A DNA stretch of 64,000 nucleotides from CAVSRC01 sp963798195 (GCA_963798195.1 CAWCSF010000010.1:620001-684000), one strand, 5' to 3'; counted from the stretch's first letter, positions 47,433 to 56,991 are shown. The notes: generated from the sequence alone by a model not told the origin. Program-made: numbers and translations.

Positions 47433-49133
47433 ATGTCCGGCGTATCCATGCCGCCCAACAAAGCAATCGACAGCGTCAACGCGCTCCAGGCGATCATCGA
47501 CGTTCTCGCCACGCCCGTCTTCGTCAAGGATCGCGAGCACTGCTGGCTTCTGGTCAATCGGGCGCTTTGCGAATTCATGGGGCATTCACGCGCAGAACTG
47601 ATCGGCAAGTCGGACTACGACTTCATCCCCCGCGAGCAGGCCGACGTGTTCTGGCAGAAGGACGATTTCGTTTTCACCACGGGTGAAGAGAACGAGAACG
47701 AAGAGGAGCTGACCACCCAATCCGGCGAGGTCCGCACGATCGTCACCCGCAAGCGACTGATCAATGTGGCCGGCACCCCGCTGCTGGTGGCCGTCATCAC
47801 CGACATCACGGCCTTCCGCGAAGCCGAAGCGCACAGCCGTTATCTGGCGTATCACGACACGCTGAGCGGCCTTGCCAACCGGTCGCTGCTCAACGAACGC
47901 ATTGACGCCACCATCGCCGATGGCGCGGCCGACACGGGTCGTTGCAGCGTCATTGTCATCGACCTGGACCGATTCAAGCAGGTGAACGACGCCTATGGCC
48001 ATGCCGCCGGCGACGAGGTCATCCGCGAATTCGCCAAGCGCGTTACCGCGCTGGTGTCGCCGACCGACACGGTCGCGCGACTGGGTGGCGATGAATTCGC
48101 CATCCTCCTTCCCGGCATGCGGTCGCTCGACGCCCTGTCCCAACGCATTCTGGAGGTGGCCCGCCTGCCGTTTGTCGTTGCCGGCGCGACCGTCCACATC
48201 GGCGCGTCGGTTGGCGTTGCGTGCGAGCCGACGAACGAGACCAGCCGAAGCGAACTTCTGCGCAAGGCCGACGTTGCGCTCTACAGCGCCAAATCGGCTG
48301 GCCGCAACTGCTCCCGTGTGTATGACGAAGCGATGGACGAGGGCCGCGCTGCACGCGCCGAACTCGAGGAGGACCTTCGGGAGGCGGTCGACACGGGAAA
48401 GGGCCTCGACGTCCACTATCAGCCTCTCTATTCGGGCCGCACGATATCCGGCGTAGAGGCACTCGTGCGCTGGGCTCATCCGCGGCTCGGATTGTTGCTG
48501 CCGGCCATGTTCGTGCCGATCGCGGAAGAGACCGGTCTCATCGTGCCGCTCGGCGACCTGGTGCTCGACAAGGCATGCGCGGCGCTCGCCCAGTGGCCCA
48601 AAATCTCTATGGCGATCAACGTGTCAGCGGTCCAGTTGCGCGACCCTGACTTTCCTATGCGGATCTTGCGAAAGCTCGCCGCAAACAAGGTGCCGCCCGT
48701 CCGCATCGAACTCGAGATCACGGAAACCGCGGTACTCAGCTCGGACGGGATCACCCAAACCAATCTCAGAGCATTGCGGGAGGCGGGCTTCGGAATTGCA
48801 CTGGACGATTTCGGCACCGGCTATTCAAGCCTGAGCCACTTGCACAAACTGCATGTCGACAGCATCAAGATCGATCAGTCATTCGTCAGCAATCTCGGCC
48901 AATCTTCGGACTCGGCCCCGATTATCCAGGCAGTCGTCCACATCGCGCGGATGATGGGCCTCAAGGTCACCGCCGAGGGTGTCGAAACGGACGGCCAGCG
49001 CCAGTTCCTGATCGACGCCGGTTGCTCTAACTTGCAGGGGTTTCTTCTGTCGCCGCCGTTGCCCGAAGCGGAGATCGGAGCGCTGCTCCTGCGTCAGCAA
49101 GAACCGCCAGCCGGCGAACAGGACGCTGCGTAA
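47433..49133 (+). CDS. PAS/GGDEF/EAL cyclic-di-GMP protein
   Basis: A 566-residue cytoplasmic protein. A PAS domain (about residues 12-128, with DVLATPVFVKDREHCWLLVN) precedes a GGDEF domain with intact RLGGDEF (about 135-295) and an EAL domain with intact SGVEALVRW and DDFGTGYSSL (about 310-550). Both catalytic motifs look competent, so it could be a diguanylate cyclase, a phosphodiesterase or both. No membrane helices. The PAS ligand is unknown. It stands alone between the YihY and clpS genes. Confidence 0.93.
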   Translation: MSGVSMPPNKAIDSVNALQAIIDVLATPVFVKDREHCWLLVNRALCEFMGHSRAELIGKSDYDFIPREQADVFWQKDDFVFTTGEENENEEELTTQSGEVRTIVTRKRLINVAGTPLLVAVITDITAFREAEAHSRYLAYHDTLSGLANRSLLNERIDATIADGAADTGRCSVIVIDLDRFKQVNDAYGHAAGDEVIREFAKRVTALVSPTDTVARLGGDEFAILLPGMRSLDALSQRILEVARLPFVVAGATVHIGASVGVACEPTNETSRSELLRKADVALYSAKSAGRNCSRVYDEAMDEGRAARAELEEDLREAVDTGKGLDVHYQPLYSGRTISGVEALVRWAHPRLGLLLPAMFVPIAEETGLIVPLGDLVLDKACAALAQWPKISMAINVSAVQLRDPDFPMRILRKLAANKVPPVRIELEITETAVLSSDGITQTNLRALREAGFGIALDDFGTGYSSLSHLHKLHVDSIKIDQSFVSNLGQSSDSAPIIQAVVHIARMMGLKVTAEGVETDGQRQFLIDAGCSNLQGFLLSPPLPEAEIGALLLRQQEPPAGEQDAA

Positions 49134-49219
49134 GCCGCGGGCCGGGGTCTGATTCCGGCTGCATTTGCCCTCCGAAATCCTTGCCCATGTGCTAGAATGG
49201 CCGCATCACGGATAGCGCC

Positions 49220-49531
49220 ATGAGCGACAAGGACACTCTCACCAAACCCCGGGTGAAGGTTCAGCCGAAGACCGAGCGGCCGCGCCTGCACAAGGTCATC
49301 CTCGTCAACGATGACTACTCGCCGCGCGAATTTGTCGTGCAGGTGTTGAAGGCGGTGTTCCGCACCAGCGAGGACGAGGCCTACAAGATCATGATCACCG
49401 CCCACCGGCGTGGGGTCTGCGTCGTCGCCGTCTATACCCGCGACATTGCCGAGACCAAGGCGACCGAAGCGACCGACATGGGCCAGCGGGCGGGCTTCCC
49501 GCTGATGTTCACGACCGAGCCGGAGGAGTAG
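49220..49531 (+). CDS. clpS: ATP-dependent Clp protease adaptor ClpS
   Basis: The adaptor that hands N-degron substrates to ClpAP; 103 residues. The conserved core KVILVNDDYSPREFVVQVL holds the N-end recognition residues, followed by MITAHRRGVCVVAVYTRDIAETK. The charged N-terminal 20 residues are the flexible tail that inserts into ClpA. clpA is not next to it, unlike in many relatives. It is convergent with cfa. Confidence 0.96.
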   Translation: MSDKDTLTKPRVKVQPKTERPRLHKVILVNDDYSPREFVVQVLKAVFRTSEDEAYKIMITAHRRGVCVVAVYTRDIAETKATEATDMGQRAGFPLMFTTEPEE

Positions 49532-49541
49532 GGCGGCCGGA

Positions 49542-50801
49542 CTACTCGCCGGCGAGTTTCAGCGGCGGCGCCTTGCTGATCCCATCGATGGCACGGAGCT
49601 TCTCTTCCCGCTCAGACATGTAGTTGCGTGTCAGCGGTACGGCCATCTGGTTCTTGGTCAGTTGAAGCTGGAAGTTCATCAGCGCGCCGGTCTGGAAGGA
49701 GACTTCCGAAGCCGAGAGATAGAACTCCCAGATGCGGCAGAAGCGCTCGTCGTAGAGCGCGGCCGCCTCCTCGCGATGCGCCATGAAGCGCTCGCGCCAC
49801 GCCCTGAGCGTCTTGGCGTAGTGCAGCCGCAATATCTCCATGTCGGTGACGCGGAGCCGCGCCTTCTCGACTGCGGGCATCACTTCCGAGAGCGAGGGAA
49901 TGTATCCGCCGGGGAAGATGTAGCGCTGAATCCATGCGCTGGTGTCGGCGGGTCCGTCGGTTCGGCCGATGGAATGGAGCACCATCACGCCGGTCTCGGT
50001 GAGTAGGTGGCGGCAGACATTGAAGAAGGCGCGGAAGTGGTTGACGCCGACGTGCTCGAACATGCCGACCGAAACGATGCGATCGAACGGGCCCTCGATC
50101 TTGCGGTAGTCCTTCAGCAGGAACTTGACCTTGCCATCAAGGCCGCGCTCCTCCGCCCGCCGGTTGGAGACCGCGTGCTGCTCTTCCGACAGGGTCACGC
50201 CAACGACGTCGACGCCGCAATGCTCGGCGAGATAGAGGCCGAGCCCACCCCAGCCCGAGCCTATGTCGAGCACGCGCTGGCCCGGCTGCAGCGCCAGCTT
50301 GGCGGCGATGTGCCGTTTCTTGGCGAGTTGCGCGTCGTCGAGACTGTTCACGCCGCTTTCCCAATAGGCGCAGGAATATTGCATGTCCGCGTCGAGGAAG
50401 AGCGAATAGAGCCGGCCGTCGAGATCGTAGTGCGCGTGGATGTTCTTCTTGGCGCGGCCGGGCGTATTGATCTGCCGAAGCCGGCGCGTGGCCATGCGCG
50501 AGGCCGTGATCGCCATGGTCTTCAGCGGAGGGACCACGCCCTGATAGTTGCGGAAGAGGACAGTCAGGAAATCGAAGAGCGTGCCCTGCTCAATGACGTA
50601 GCCACCGTCAGCGAATTCCTCGCCGAGCTTGAGGTCCGGATCGCGGATGATCGCCGCTTCGGCATTGGCATTGGTGAAGCGGATACGCACCGTCTGAGTG
50701 CGGCCATCGCCAAAGCGATGCAGCTTTCCCCCGGAGTCGACAACTTCAAGCGAGCCTCTCCGGATCGCCCGTTCGAGGTATGACTTCAGCGATGAATTCA
50801 T
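49542..50801 (-). CDS. cfa: Cyclopropane-fatty-acyl-phospholipid synthase family protein
   Basis: It would transfer a methylene from SAM to unsaturated phospholipid chains. 419 residues. The SAM motif VLDIGSGWGGLGLYLAEHCG, the family blocks AHYDLDGRLYSLFLD, QYSCAYWE and SVGMFEHVG, and HSIGRTDGP with its catalytic-type residues are present. The N-terminal domain is typical of the CFA family. It stands 115 bases after rplI and faces clpS. The family includes other lipid methyltransferases, so the exact product is less sure than the family. Confidence 0.9.
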   Translation of the reverse strand: MNSSLKSYLERAIRRGSLEVVDSGGKLHRFGDGRTQTVRIRFTNANAEAAIIRDPDLKLGEEFADGGYVIEQGTLFDFLTVLFRNYQGVVPPLKTMAITASRMATRRLRQINTPGRAKKNIHAHYDLDGRLYSLFLDADMQYSCAYWESGVNSLDDAQLAKKRHIAAKLALQPGQRVLDIGSGWGGLGLYLAEHCGVDVVGVTLSEEQHAVSNRRAEERGLDGKVKFLLKDYRKIEGPFDRIVSVGMFEHVGVNHFRAFFNVCRHLLTETGVMVLHSIGRTDGPADTSAWIQRYIFPGGYIPSLSEVMPAVEKARLRVTDMEILRLHYAKTLRAWRERFMAHREEAAALYDERFCRIWEFYLSASEVSFQTGALMNFQLQLTKNQMAVPLTRNYMSEREEKLRAIDGISKAPPLKLAGE

Positions 50802-50916
50802 CGGGTGTCTGCCCGGGCCTTGCGGCCCTCCCGACCCTGGATGCCTAGACGCGGAAACCCCGCCGGACGGGATGATAGTCCCGATTCCGGCAGGGCCTCA
50901 ACCCATTCTGTGGGGC

Positions 50917-51516
50917 TTAGAAAGTCCCGGTTTCTGCCTGTTCTTCGGCGGCCTCGGCCTCCGGAGTGGCTTCGCCGTCGGTTTCCGCCGCGGCTTCGGC
51001 CGCCTCATCGGCCTCGTCGGCGGCGCCGGCGAGAGTCAGATCCTCACCGCGGGCCTGACGGGCCGCTTCGTCCTCGCTCCGTGCCACGTTGACCGTAACG
51101 TGGGAGTCGACTTCGGGGTGAAGTGCGATGCGAACCTGGTGCAGGCCGATCGTCTTGATCGGCTGCATCAACGCGACCTGACCGCGACCAACGCTGAAGC
51201 CGCCGGCCTCGATTGCCTCGGCAAGGTCGCGTGCCGTGACCGAGCCGTAGAGCTGGCCGGTCTCGCCGGCCTGGCGAACGACGATGAAAGACTGGCCGTT
51301 GAGCTTGGCGCCGACCGCCTCGGCTTCCTGCCGGCGTTCGAGGTTGCGCGCCTCGAGATGCACGCGTTCGGACTCGAAGCGTTTGCGATTTGCCTCGTTG
51401 GAGCGCAGTGCCTTGCCCTGGGGCAGCAGGAAATTGCGGGCGAAGCCGTCGCGGACTTTCACCACGTCGCCCATCTGGCCAAGTCGCTGAATTCGTTCAA
51501 GCAGGATAACTTCCAT
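50917..51516 (-). CDS. rplI: 50S ribosomal protein bL9
   Basis: A 199-residue ribosomal protein. The N-terminal domain begins MEVILLERIQRLGQMGDVV with VRDGFARNFLLPQGKAL, and the long connecting helix and C-terminal domain follow. The last 45 residues are Ala/Glu-rich and acidic, an extension common in alphaproteobacteria. It is the last gene of the rpsF operon. Confidence 0.97.
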   Translation of the reverse strand: MEVILLERIQRLGQMGDVVKVRDGFARNFLLPQGKALRSNEANRKRFESERVHLEARNLERRQEAEAVGAKLNGQSFIVVRQAGETGQLYGSVTARDLAEAIEAGGFSVGRGQVALMQPIKTIGLHQVRIALHPEVDSHVTVNVARSEDEAARQARGEDLTLAGAADEADEAAEAAAETDGEATPEAEAAEEQAETGTF

Positions 51517-51545
51517 GTCAGTTCACTCCGTTGAAGAGGTTTGGT

Positions 51546-52481
51546 TCATGTTGGCGGCACGCCTTTGAAACGGCGTGCGCGCAGGCTGAAGAACGCCTCG
51601 GCGATGGCGACGAGGACGAACAGGAAAAGGGGCAGGCCGGACAGCACCAGGAGTGCGTATGCGACGACCAGCAACACGACGCGGCCGGTCATGCCGATGG
51701 TGAGCGCATGAACCACCGCGAGACCGCCCAGCGCCGCTGCCCCGGCGAATGCGCCGGCGACGACGCGGGCGGCTTCTCCCAGCGCCCCCGGCAGGAAGGC
51801 CAATACGAAAGCGACGACGAAGATGACCAGCGTCTCGTTGGGCAGCATGACCGACCACATCTTGTCGCGCGGACGCGTCAAGCGCCCAGACGCCCGCGCC
51901 ACGACGGCGGCGAGCCACAGGTCGAAGACCAGGATGAAGAGCAGGATCGCGGTCACCGTGAACGGCATCACGGCGATATTGAAGCGGACGAAGGGCTGGA
52001 GTTCCTCCGCCGTCGGCGGGATCCCCGTGGTGTTCATGTCGGCGAACCAAGTCACCAGCGACGCAGTAACTTCATCGACGAGCACCGCCGGATCGTAGCC
52101 GATGAGGGCGCCGACCAGCACGACACCGATGGCGAGGGCACCCGCGAGGTGCAGTAGCATTCGACCGAGCGGATACCATTCGGCTGCCCCTTCCGGCCCC
52201 TGGCGCGAGAGGAGGGCGAGGCGGGCAACCCAGAACAACGGGGCAGCGAAGAGCAATACGTAGGTCAGGGCCCCGAGCGTGGAAAGCGCAACGTAGATCG
52301 TGGCGGCGCCGGCAAGCGCGGCTGCCGCACCGGCGCTCAGCCCCCAGCCGAGCCCGGCAAGGCCGATCGGCAGGCCGGTGAGCATGAAAAGCGGGAAAGC
52401 CAGCGGCGTGCCGCCGATCGGAGCCAGGAACATGAGCGCCGAGCCGAAGCCGGCGGCAATGCCGATGAGGATGGTCTGCAT
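51546..52481 (-). CDS. DUF2232 family membrane protein
   Basis: A 311-residue inner-membrane protein with eight or so helices, most of the sequence being Ala/Leu/Val-rich. The frame is open further upstream, but ATG 52481 gives a sensible hydrophobic N-terminus (MQTILIGIAAGFGSALMFLA). Members of DUF2232 sit between rpsR and rplI throughout Rhizobiales, as here, so its cotranscription with ribosomal proteins is conserved even though its function is unknown. Confidence 0.85.
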   Translation of the reverse strand: MQTILIGIAAGFGSALMFLAPIGGTPLAFPLFMLTGLPIGLAGLGWGLSAGAAAALAGAATIYVALSTLGALTYVLLFAAPLFWVARLALLSRQGPEGAAEWYPLGRMLLHLAGALAIGVVLVGALIGYDPAVLVDEVTASLVTWFADMNTTGIPPTAEELQPFVRFNIAVMPFTVTAILLFILVFDLWLAAVVARASGRLTRPRDKMWSVMLPNETLVIFVVAFVLAFLPGALGEAARVVAGAFAGAAALGGLAVVHALTIGMTGRVVLLVVAYALLVLSGLPLFLFVLVAIAEAFFSLRARRFKGVPPT

Positions 52482-52594
52482 GGTCGCTGTCCCGCCTTTC
52501 GAGCGGTTAGAGGCGGGTCGGCCAGATTGGCCGCCACGCCCCAACTTCGTTCAGATGCGGGCCGTGTCCGGTCCGCTTATTCGATCAGTCTGCT

Positions 52595-52843
52595 TTACTT
52601 GATCACGTAAGGCAGCAGGCCGAGGAAGCGCGCGCGCTTGATCGCCTGGGCGAGTTCGCGCTGCTTGATCGCCGAAACCGCGGTGATGCGCGACGGCACG
52701 ATCTTTCCGCGCTCGGAGATATAGCGCTGCAGCAGCCGCACGTCCTTGTAGTCGATCTTCGGTGCATTGGCCCCGGAGAACGGGCAGGTCTTGCGGCGGC
52801 GGAAGAACGGCCGGCGCGTCGGAAGCTGGTTGATGTCGACCAT
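52595..52843 (-). CDS. rpsR: 30S ribosomal protein bS18
   Basis: An 82-residue protein that binds S6 on the platform of the 30S subunit. RRPFFRRRKTCPFSG, the conserved IDYKDVRLLQRYISERGKI and KRARFLGLLPYV are present. The start overlaps the rpsF stop as ATGA, so the two partners are translationally coupled. Confidence 0.98.
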   Translation of the reverse strand: MVDINQLPTRRPFFRRRKTCPFSGANAPKIDYKDVRLLQRYISERGKIVPSRITAVSAIKQRELAQAIKRARFLGLLPYVIK

Positions 52844-53310
52844 CAGTTGTCTCCTCCGTTGCTGTCGCCGCCGGAACCTTCGCCATCCTCACGGCGCGGG
52901 CGAGGGGGCCGGTCGCCACGATCGCCGAAGCCGCGCTCACGGTCGCCGAAGCGCCCGCCGCCACGGCGGTCGCCACGATCGTCTCGGTCACGCTTCTGCA
53001 TCATCGCCGAAGGTCCGTCCTCGAGTTCGTCCATCTTGATGGTGAGCGAACGGATGACATCTTCGTTGAGGCGCTGCTGGCGCTCCATCTCGGCGACCGC
53101 AGCGGGCGGCGCGTCGATGTTCAGCAGTGTGAAGTGGGCCTTGCGGTTCTTGCGGATGCGGTAGGTAAGGGACTTCAGCCCCCAGTTCTCCACCTTGGCG
53201 ATCTTGCCGCCGCCCTGCTCGATGACACCGCGGAATTGCTCGACAAGCGTATCGACCTGCTGGCCGGACACATCCTGTCGCGCCAAAAATACATGTTCGT
53301 ATAAGGGCAT
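52843..53310 (-). CDS. rpsF: 30S ribosomal protein bS6
   Basis: A 155-residue platform protein, first gene of the operon. MPLYEHVFLARQDVS, VENWGLKSLTYRIRKNRKAH and NEDVIRSLTIKM form the ferredoxin-like core (residues 1-95). The last 50 residues are a Gly/Arg/Asp-rich tail, the extended form seen in Rhizobiales. A 368-base gap upstream may carry a leader RNA. Confidence 0.97.
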   Translation of the reverse strand: MPLYEHVFLARQDVSGQQVDTLVEQFRGVIEQGGGKIAKVENWGLKSLTYRIRKNRKAHFTLLNIDAPPAAVAEMERQQRLNEDVIRSLTIKMDELEDGPSAMMQKRDRDDRGDRRGGGRFGDRERGFGDRGDRPPRPRREDGEGSGGDSNGGDN

Positions 53311-53678
53311 ATCTGCCTTTCCTCATGTTAACCGGCGCTAAGCCTCTTCGAAGCCTTTGATGGAAAGGCTCGACGACACTTCGAGAGCAGGAGCACGGGA
53401 AGACGGATCGATCATGATCCTGCGGCGCTTGCCGCCTTCCGTTCAGCCCCCGGCCGGGGTCCCTTAGGGACGGCGCGGTTATACGGAAAGGCGGCGGGAA
53501 AGCAAGGCCTGCCAGGTGCGGTGGCCGGCCAGAACCGTACAAAGGGCGTCGAAGGCGGACCCGTGCGGGCGGTCACGCCGACAATTGGCCGTGCGAATCT
53601 CGAACTGGTAGCGTCCTTCCGGCGACAATCACCGGAAGTTGGTGCTGCGTGGAACACCAGAGGAAAGGTACTTCGCAG
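53311..53678. other. Intergenic region between rpsF and the acetyltransferase gene
   Basis: 368 bases between divergent genes. It must hold promoters for both. It contains inverted repeats near 53447-53471: CCCCGGCCGGGG, then GTCCCTTAGGGAC (5-base stem, TTA loop), about 140 bases before the rpsF start. A leader bound by the S6:S18 complex is known in other bacteria; I cannot show it here. No gene is seen. Confidence 0.5.
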
Positions 53679-54179
53679 GTGAAAATCCGGCTCGAGCACG
53701 GTCGTGACGAGGCTGCCATCAGCGCGATCACCGCGGCCGCGTTCGCCGGCATGTCATTCAGCCGCCAGACCGAACACTTCATCATCGACGCCCTCCGCCG
53801 GCAGAATGGGTTGACGATCTCCCTGGTTGCGGAGGACGCAGGTGAAATTGTCGGTCACGTCGCGTTCTCGCCCATCGCAATCGACGGACAGCCTCGGAAT
53901 TGGCACGCACTCGGACCCGTCGCTGTCGTTCCGGAGCGACAGCGGCAGGGAATTGGGACATCGATGATTCTGGAAGGGCTGGACCGCCTGCGGGCTCTGA
54001 AGTCCGGCGGATGCGTGGTGCTTGGCAATCCGGCCTACTATCAGCGCTTCGGCTTCCGCCATGACGCGCGTCTTTTCTACAAGAGCGCCCCGGCGCCACA
54101 CTTCATGATCCAGCCATTCGGCGCGTCCACCCCGGAAGGCGAGGTCGCATTCCACCCGGCGTTCGATGCGACGGCCTAG
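53679..54179 (+). CDS. GNAT family N-acetyltransferase
   Basis: A 166-residue acetyl-CoA-dependent enzyme of the YhbS-like group. The acetyl-CoA motif is VAVVPERQRQGIGTSMILEGL, followed by GCVVLGNPAYYQRFGFRHD, characteristic of this group. The substrate is unknown. GTG 53679 is favoured (AGGAAAGG about 10 bases before); an in-frame GTG at 53649 is the alternative. It is divergent from rpsF and convergent with the RgpF-like gene, whose stop lies 28 bases beyond. Confidence 0.85.
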   Translation: MKIRLEHGRDEAAISAITAAAFAGMSFSRQTEHFIIDALRRQNGLTISLVAEDAGEIVGHVAFSPIAIDGQPRNWHALGPVAVVPERQRQGIGTSMILEGLDRLRALKSGGCVVLGNPAYYQRFGFRHDARLFYKSAPAPHFMIQPFGASTPEGEVAFHPAFDATA

Positions 54180-54207
54180 ATCTTACGGATCCAACTTGTG
54201 GAAGGCG

Positions 54208-55083
54208 CTATCTCTGCTGCCCGGATGAACCAGCCCGGGCCAAGTGGAAATCTATCGCGGCGAGCAAAACCGGATCCGTGACGAAGTCCCGCCATCCCTT
54301 CAAGTATGGCGCGGTGCCCCAGTCGCGCAGCAGGTCGACCTTGATGTAAGGGAAGCCGTGTTGCAGGAGCTGGCGCCACCGGGCGTGAACGGGACTGATC
54401 CGCTCCTCGCCGGGTGCATGCCGCCACGAAAGCATGGCTGCGCAGCGCAGGCCAAGCTGCTCGTATTTCCGCAAAAGCATGACCTCGTAGTTCAGGATGA
54501 CCTGCCTCTTGTCGGTGTAGTTCTCGATGTTGCTCCAGAAGGCCCGCGCGTCGCCGTTTGCCAGGGCATGATCCTTGAGCACCAGAAAATAGCTCTGGTA
54601 GTGCCGCGCGATTTCGACGCTCTCGGTCAGGCCGATGAAATCCGCGGGCTGCCGCATGATGGTGTCCACCAGCCGCGGCAAATCTCCGATGGGGCCAAAA
54701 ACGCTGTCATTCACGAGGACAATGGCTTCAGCCTGCCAAAGCCCCGGCAAGACGCGAAACGTGTCCGCCCATGCTCCGAAGTCAAATCCGGCGTTCTTGC
54801 GAACGATGAATCCCGAAACGGCTGGCGGAGTCGCAACGAACTGATCGCGGAGCTCGTTCGCGATCAGGATGTAGACAATTGAAAGGCCAGAAGCCCGCAG
54901 GGCGGCAAGGTGGTATTGGACATGCGGCTTCAGCGAATAGTCGGGCGAATACGAAACGAAGAGGCAGACGCGCTTTGCGCTGACGTCGCCGGGATCGATC
55001 AGTATCCGCAAGTCCGTTGACGGTGCTTCCCGCAGGTCGCCAGAGGCTATTGCCGGTGCACGCTGCGGAGGAAGAGATGCCAT
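54208..55083 (-). CDS. RgpF-like (rhamnan synthesis protein F) family protein
   Basis: A 291-residue cytoplasmic protein with no signal. VCLFVSYSPDYSLKPHVQYHL, then FIVRKNAGFDFGAWADTFR and AIVLVNDSVFGPIGDL are the family blocks of RgpF-type glycan-assembly proteins, which build rhamnose-containing polysaccharides or modify lipopolysaccharide. No other polysaccharide gene is nearby, so it is an orphan member. It is divergent from the fatty-acid operon. Confidence 0.82.
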   Translation of the reverse strand: MASLPPQRAPAIASGDLREAPSTDLRILIDPGDVSAKRVCLFVSYSPDYSLKPHVQYHLAALRASGLSIVYILIANELRDQFVATPPAVSGFIVRKNAGFDFGAWADTFRVLPGLWQAEAIVLVNDSVFGPIGDLPRLVDTIMRQPADFIGLTESVEIARHYQSYFLVLKDHALANGDARAFWSNIENYTDKRQVILNYEVMLLRKYEQLGLRCAAMLSWRHAPGEERISPVHARWRQLLQHGFPYIKVDLLRDWGTAPYLKGWRDFVTDPVLLAAIDFHLARAGSSGQQR

Positions 55084-55289
55084 CTACCAGAACGGTCTGA
55101 AGGGGAAGCCAATATCAGGCTTCCGCATTTGAGCCGGGACCGTAACGGCGCAAGGTTCCGACGGCAACATTGCGTACAACCCTGCCGGTTGTGCTGCCCC
55201 GCCTTGACAGAGCCCGGCTGACACGCTCAAAGGCGCGCCAACCGGCGGCCCGCAAGCCGCCTGAATCAACAAGAACCACCCCAGGGCGG

Positions 55290-56231
55290 ATGACCGCAGC
55301 GTTCACTTTTCCAGGGCAGGGCAGCCAGACGGTCGGCATGGGCAAAGCGCTCGCCGACGCGTTCTTCGAGGCGCGCGCCATCTTCGAGGCGGTCGACGAT
55401 GCCCTCGGAGAGAAGCTGTCGAAGATCATCTGGGAAGGTCCGATCGAGACGCTGACGCTGACCGAGAATGCCCAGCCGGCATTGATGGCTGTGAGCCTGG
55501 CCACGACCCGTGTGCTCGAAGCTCGCGGCGTCAGCATCAAGAACAATGGCGCCTACGTCGCCGGACATTCGCTTGGCGAATATTCCGCGCTCGCCGCCGC
55601 TGGCGCGCTGACCGTGCACGACGCGGCAAAACTGCTGCGCACGCGCGGCCGCGCAATGCAGCAGGCAGTAGCGGTCGGAACCGGCGCAATGGCGGCGCTT
55701 ATCGGAATGGAGCTGGAGGCAGCCGAGGCCGTTGCAGCAGAAGCGGCCGAGGGCGAGGTTTGCGCGGCCGCTAATGACAACGGCGGCGGGCAGGTGGTGA
55801 TTTCGGGCGCAAAGGCAGCGGTCGAACGTGCTATCGAGATCGCCAAGGGCAAGGGCGCCAAGCGCGCCATCCTGCTGCCGGTCAGCGCTCCCTTCCATTG
55901 CGCGCTGATGGCGCCGGCCGCGAAGGTCATGGAGGAGGCGCTGGCCTCCGTCGCCATGCAGGCGCCGACGGTGCCCGTCATCGCCAACGTCGTAGCCGGC
56001 CCGATCAGCGATCCGGCCGAGATACGCCGCCGACTCGTCGAGCAGGTAACCGGCATGGTGCGCTGGCGCGAGTCGATGCAATGGCTTGGCGGCGCGGGTG
56101 TGAACGTCTTTATTGAGGTCGGCGCCGGAAAGGTGCTCTCCGGTCTCGTACGGCGCATCGTCGACGGAGCGGAGACGCTGGCCGTCGGCACGCCCGAGGA
56201 CATCGATGCCGTCGTGGCGAAGTTCGGCTGA
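55290..56231 (+). CDS. fabD: Malonyl-CoA:ACP transacylase
   Basis: It loads malonyl from CoA onto acyl-carrier protein. 313 residues with the oxyanion-hole motif FTFPGQGSQTVGMG and the catalytic serine in GHSLGEYSALAAAG. The second catalytic residue, His, is in the block PVSAPFHCALM. ATG 55290 starts the protein at its usual position. It is the first gene of the fatty-acid elongation operon. Confidence 0.97.
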   Translation: MTAAFTFPGQGSQTVGMGKALADAFFEARAIFEAVDDALGEKLSKIIWEGPIETLTLTENAQPALMAVSLATTRVLEARGVSIKNNGAYVAGHSLGEYSALAAAGALTVHDAAKLLRTRGRAMQQAVAVGTGAMAALIGMELEAAEAVAAEAAEGEVCAAANDNGGGQVVISGAKAAVERAIEIAKGKGAKRAILLPVSAPFHCALMAPAAKVMEEALASVAMQAPTVPVIANVVAGPISDPAEIRRRLVEQVTGMVRWRESMQWLGGAGVNVFIEVGAGKVLSGLVRRIVDGAETLAVGTPEDIDAVVAKFG

Positions 56232-56250
56232 GGATCGGGGGACGCGTGGA

Positions 56251-56991
56251 ATGTTCGAACTGACCGGCAAGCGCGCACTGGTGACGGGTGCCAGCGGTGC
56301 GATCGGCGGGGCCATCGCCCGCGTTTTCCACCAGCAGGGCGCCATCGTCGGGCTTTCCGGCACGCGCCGCGAGGCCCTCGATGCGCTTGCGGCGGAACTT
56401 GGCGACCGTTGCCACGTTCTTCCGTGTGATCTTTCCAAGGCAGAGCAGGTCGATCAGCTCGTGCCGCAAGCGGAAGAGGCCATGGGCGGCGAGGTCGACA
56501 TTCTCGTCAACAATGCTGGCGTCACGCGCGACATGCTCTTCGCGCGCATGTCTGATGAGGACTGGGACACCGTGCTGACTGTCAATTTGACGGCGGCGTT
56601 CCGCCTGTCACGGGCCGTGCTGCGCGGCATGATGCGCCGCCGCGCCGGCCGTATCATCTCGATCACCTCGGTGGTCGGGGTGACCGGCAATGCCGGCCAA
56701 GGGAACTACGCGGCCTCCAAGGCCGGCCTGATCGGCATGACCAAGTCGCTGGCCGCGGAAATCGCCAGCCGCAATGTCACCGTCAATTGCGTCGCCCCGG
56801 GATTCACCGCCTCGGCGATGACCGACGCGCTCAACGAGAAGCAGCGTGCGATGATCCTGGAGCGGGTGCCGGCCAGACGTCTTGGCACACCCGCCGAGGT
56901 TGCCAGCGCGGTGGTCTACCTGGCCTCGGACGAGGCGGCTTATGTGACTGGGCAGACATTGCACGTGAACGGTGGCATGGCGATGATATGA
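56251..56991 (+). CDS. fabG: 3-oxoacyl-ACP reductase
   Basis: It reduces beta-ketoacyl-ACP with NADPH. 246 residues: cofactor motif ALVTGASGAIGGAIAR, NNAGVTRDML, and the active site with Ser in SITSVVGVTG, then Tyr and Lys in GNYAASKAGLIG. It begins 19 bases after fabD. Confidence 0.97.
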   Translation: MFELTGKRALVTGASGAIGGAIARVFHQQGAIVGLSGTRREALDALAAELGDRCHVLPCDLSKAEQVDQLVPQAEEAMGGEVDILVNNAGVTRDMLFARMSDEDWDTVLTVNLTAAFRLSRAVLRGMMRRRAGRIISITSVVGVTGNAGQGNYAASKAGLIGMTKSLAAEIASRNVTVNCVAPGFTASAMTDALNEKQRAMILERVPARRLGTPAEVASAVVYLASDEAAYVTGQTLHVNGGMAMI

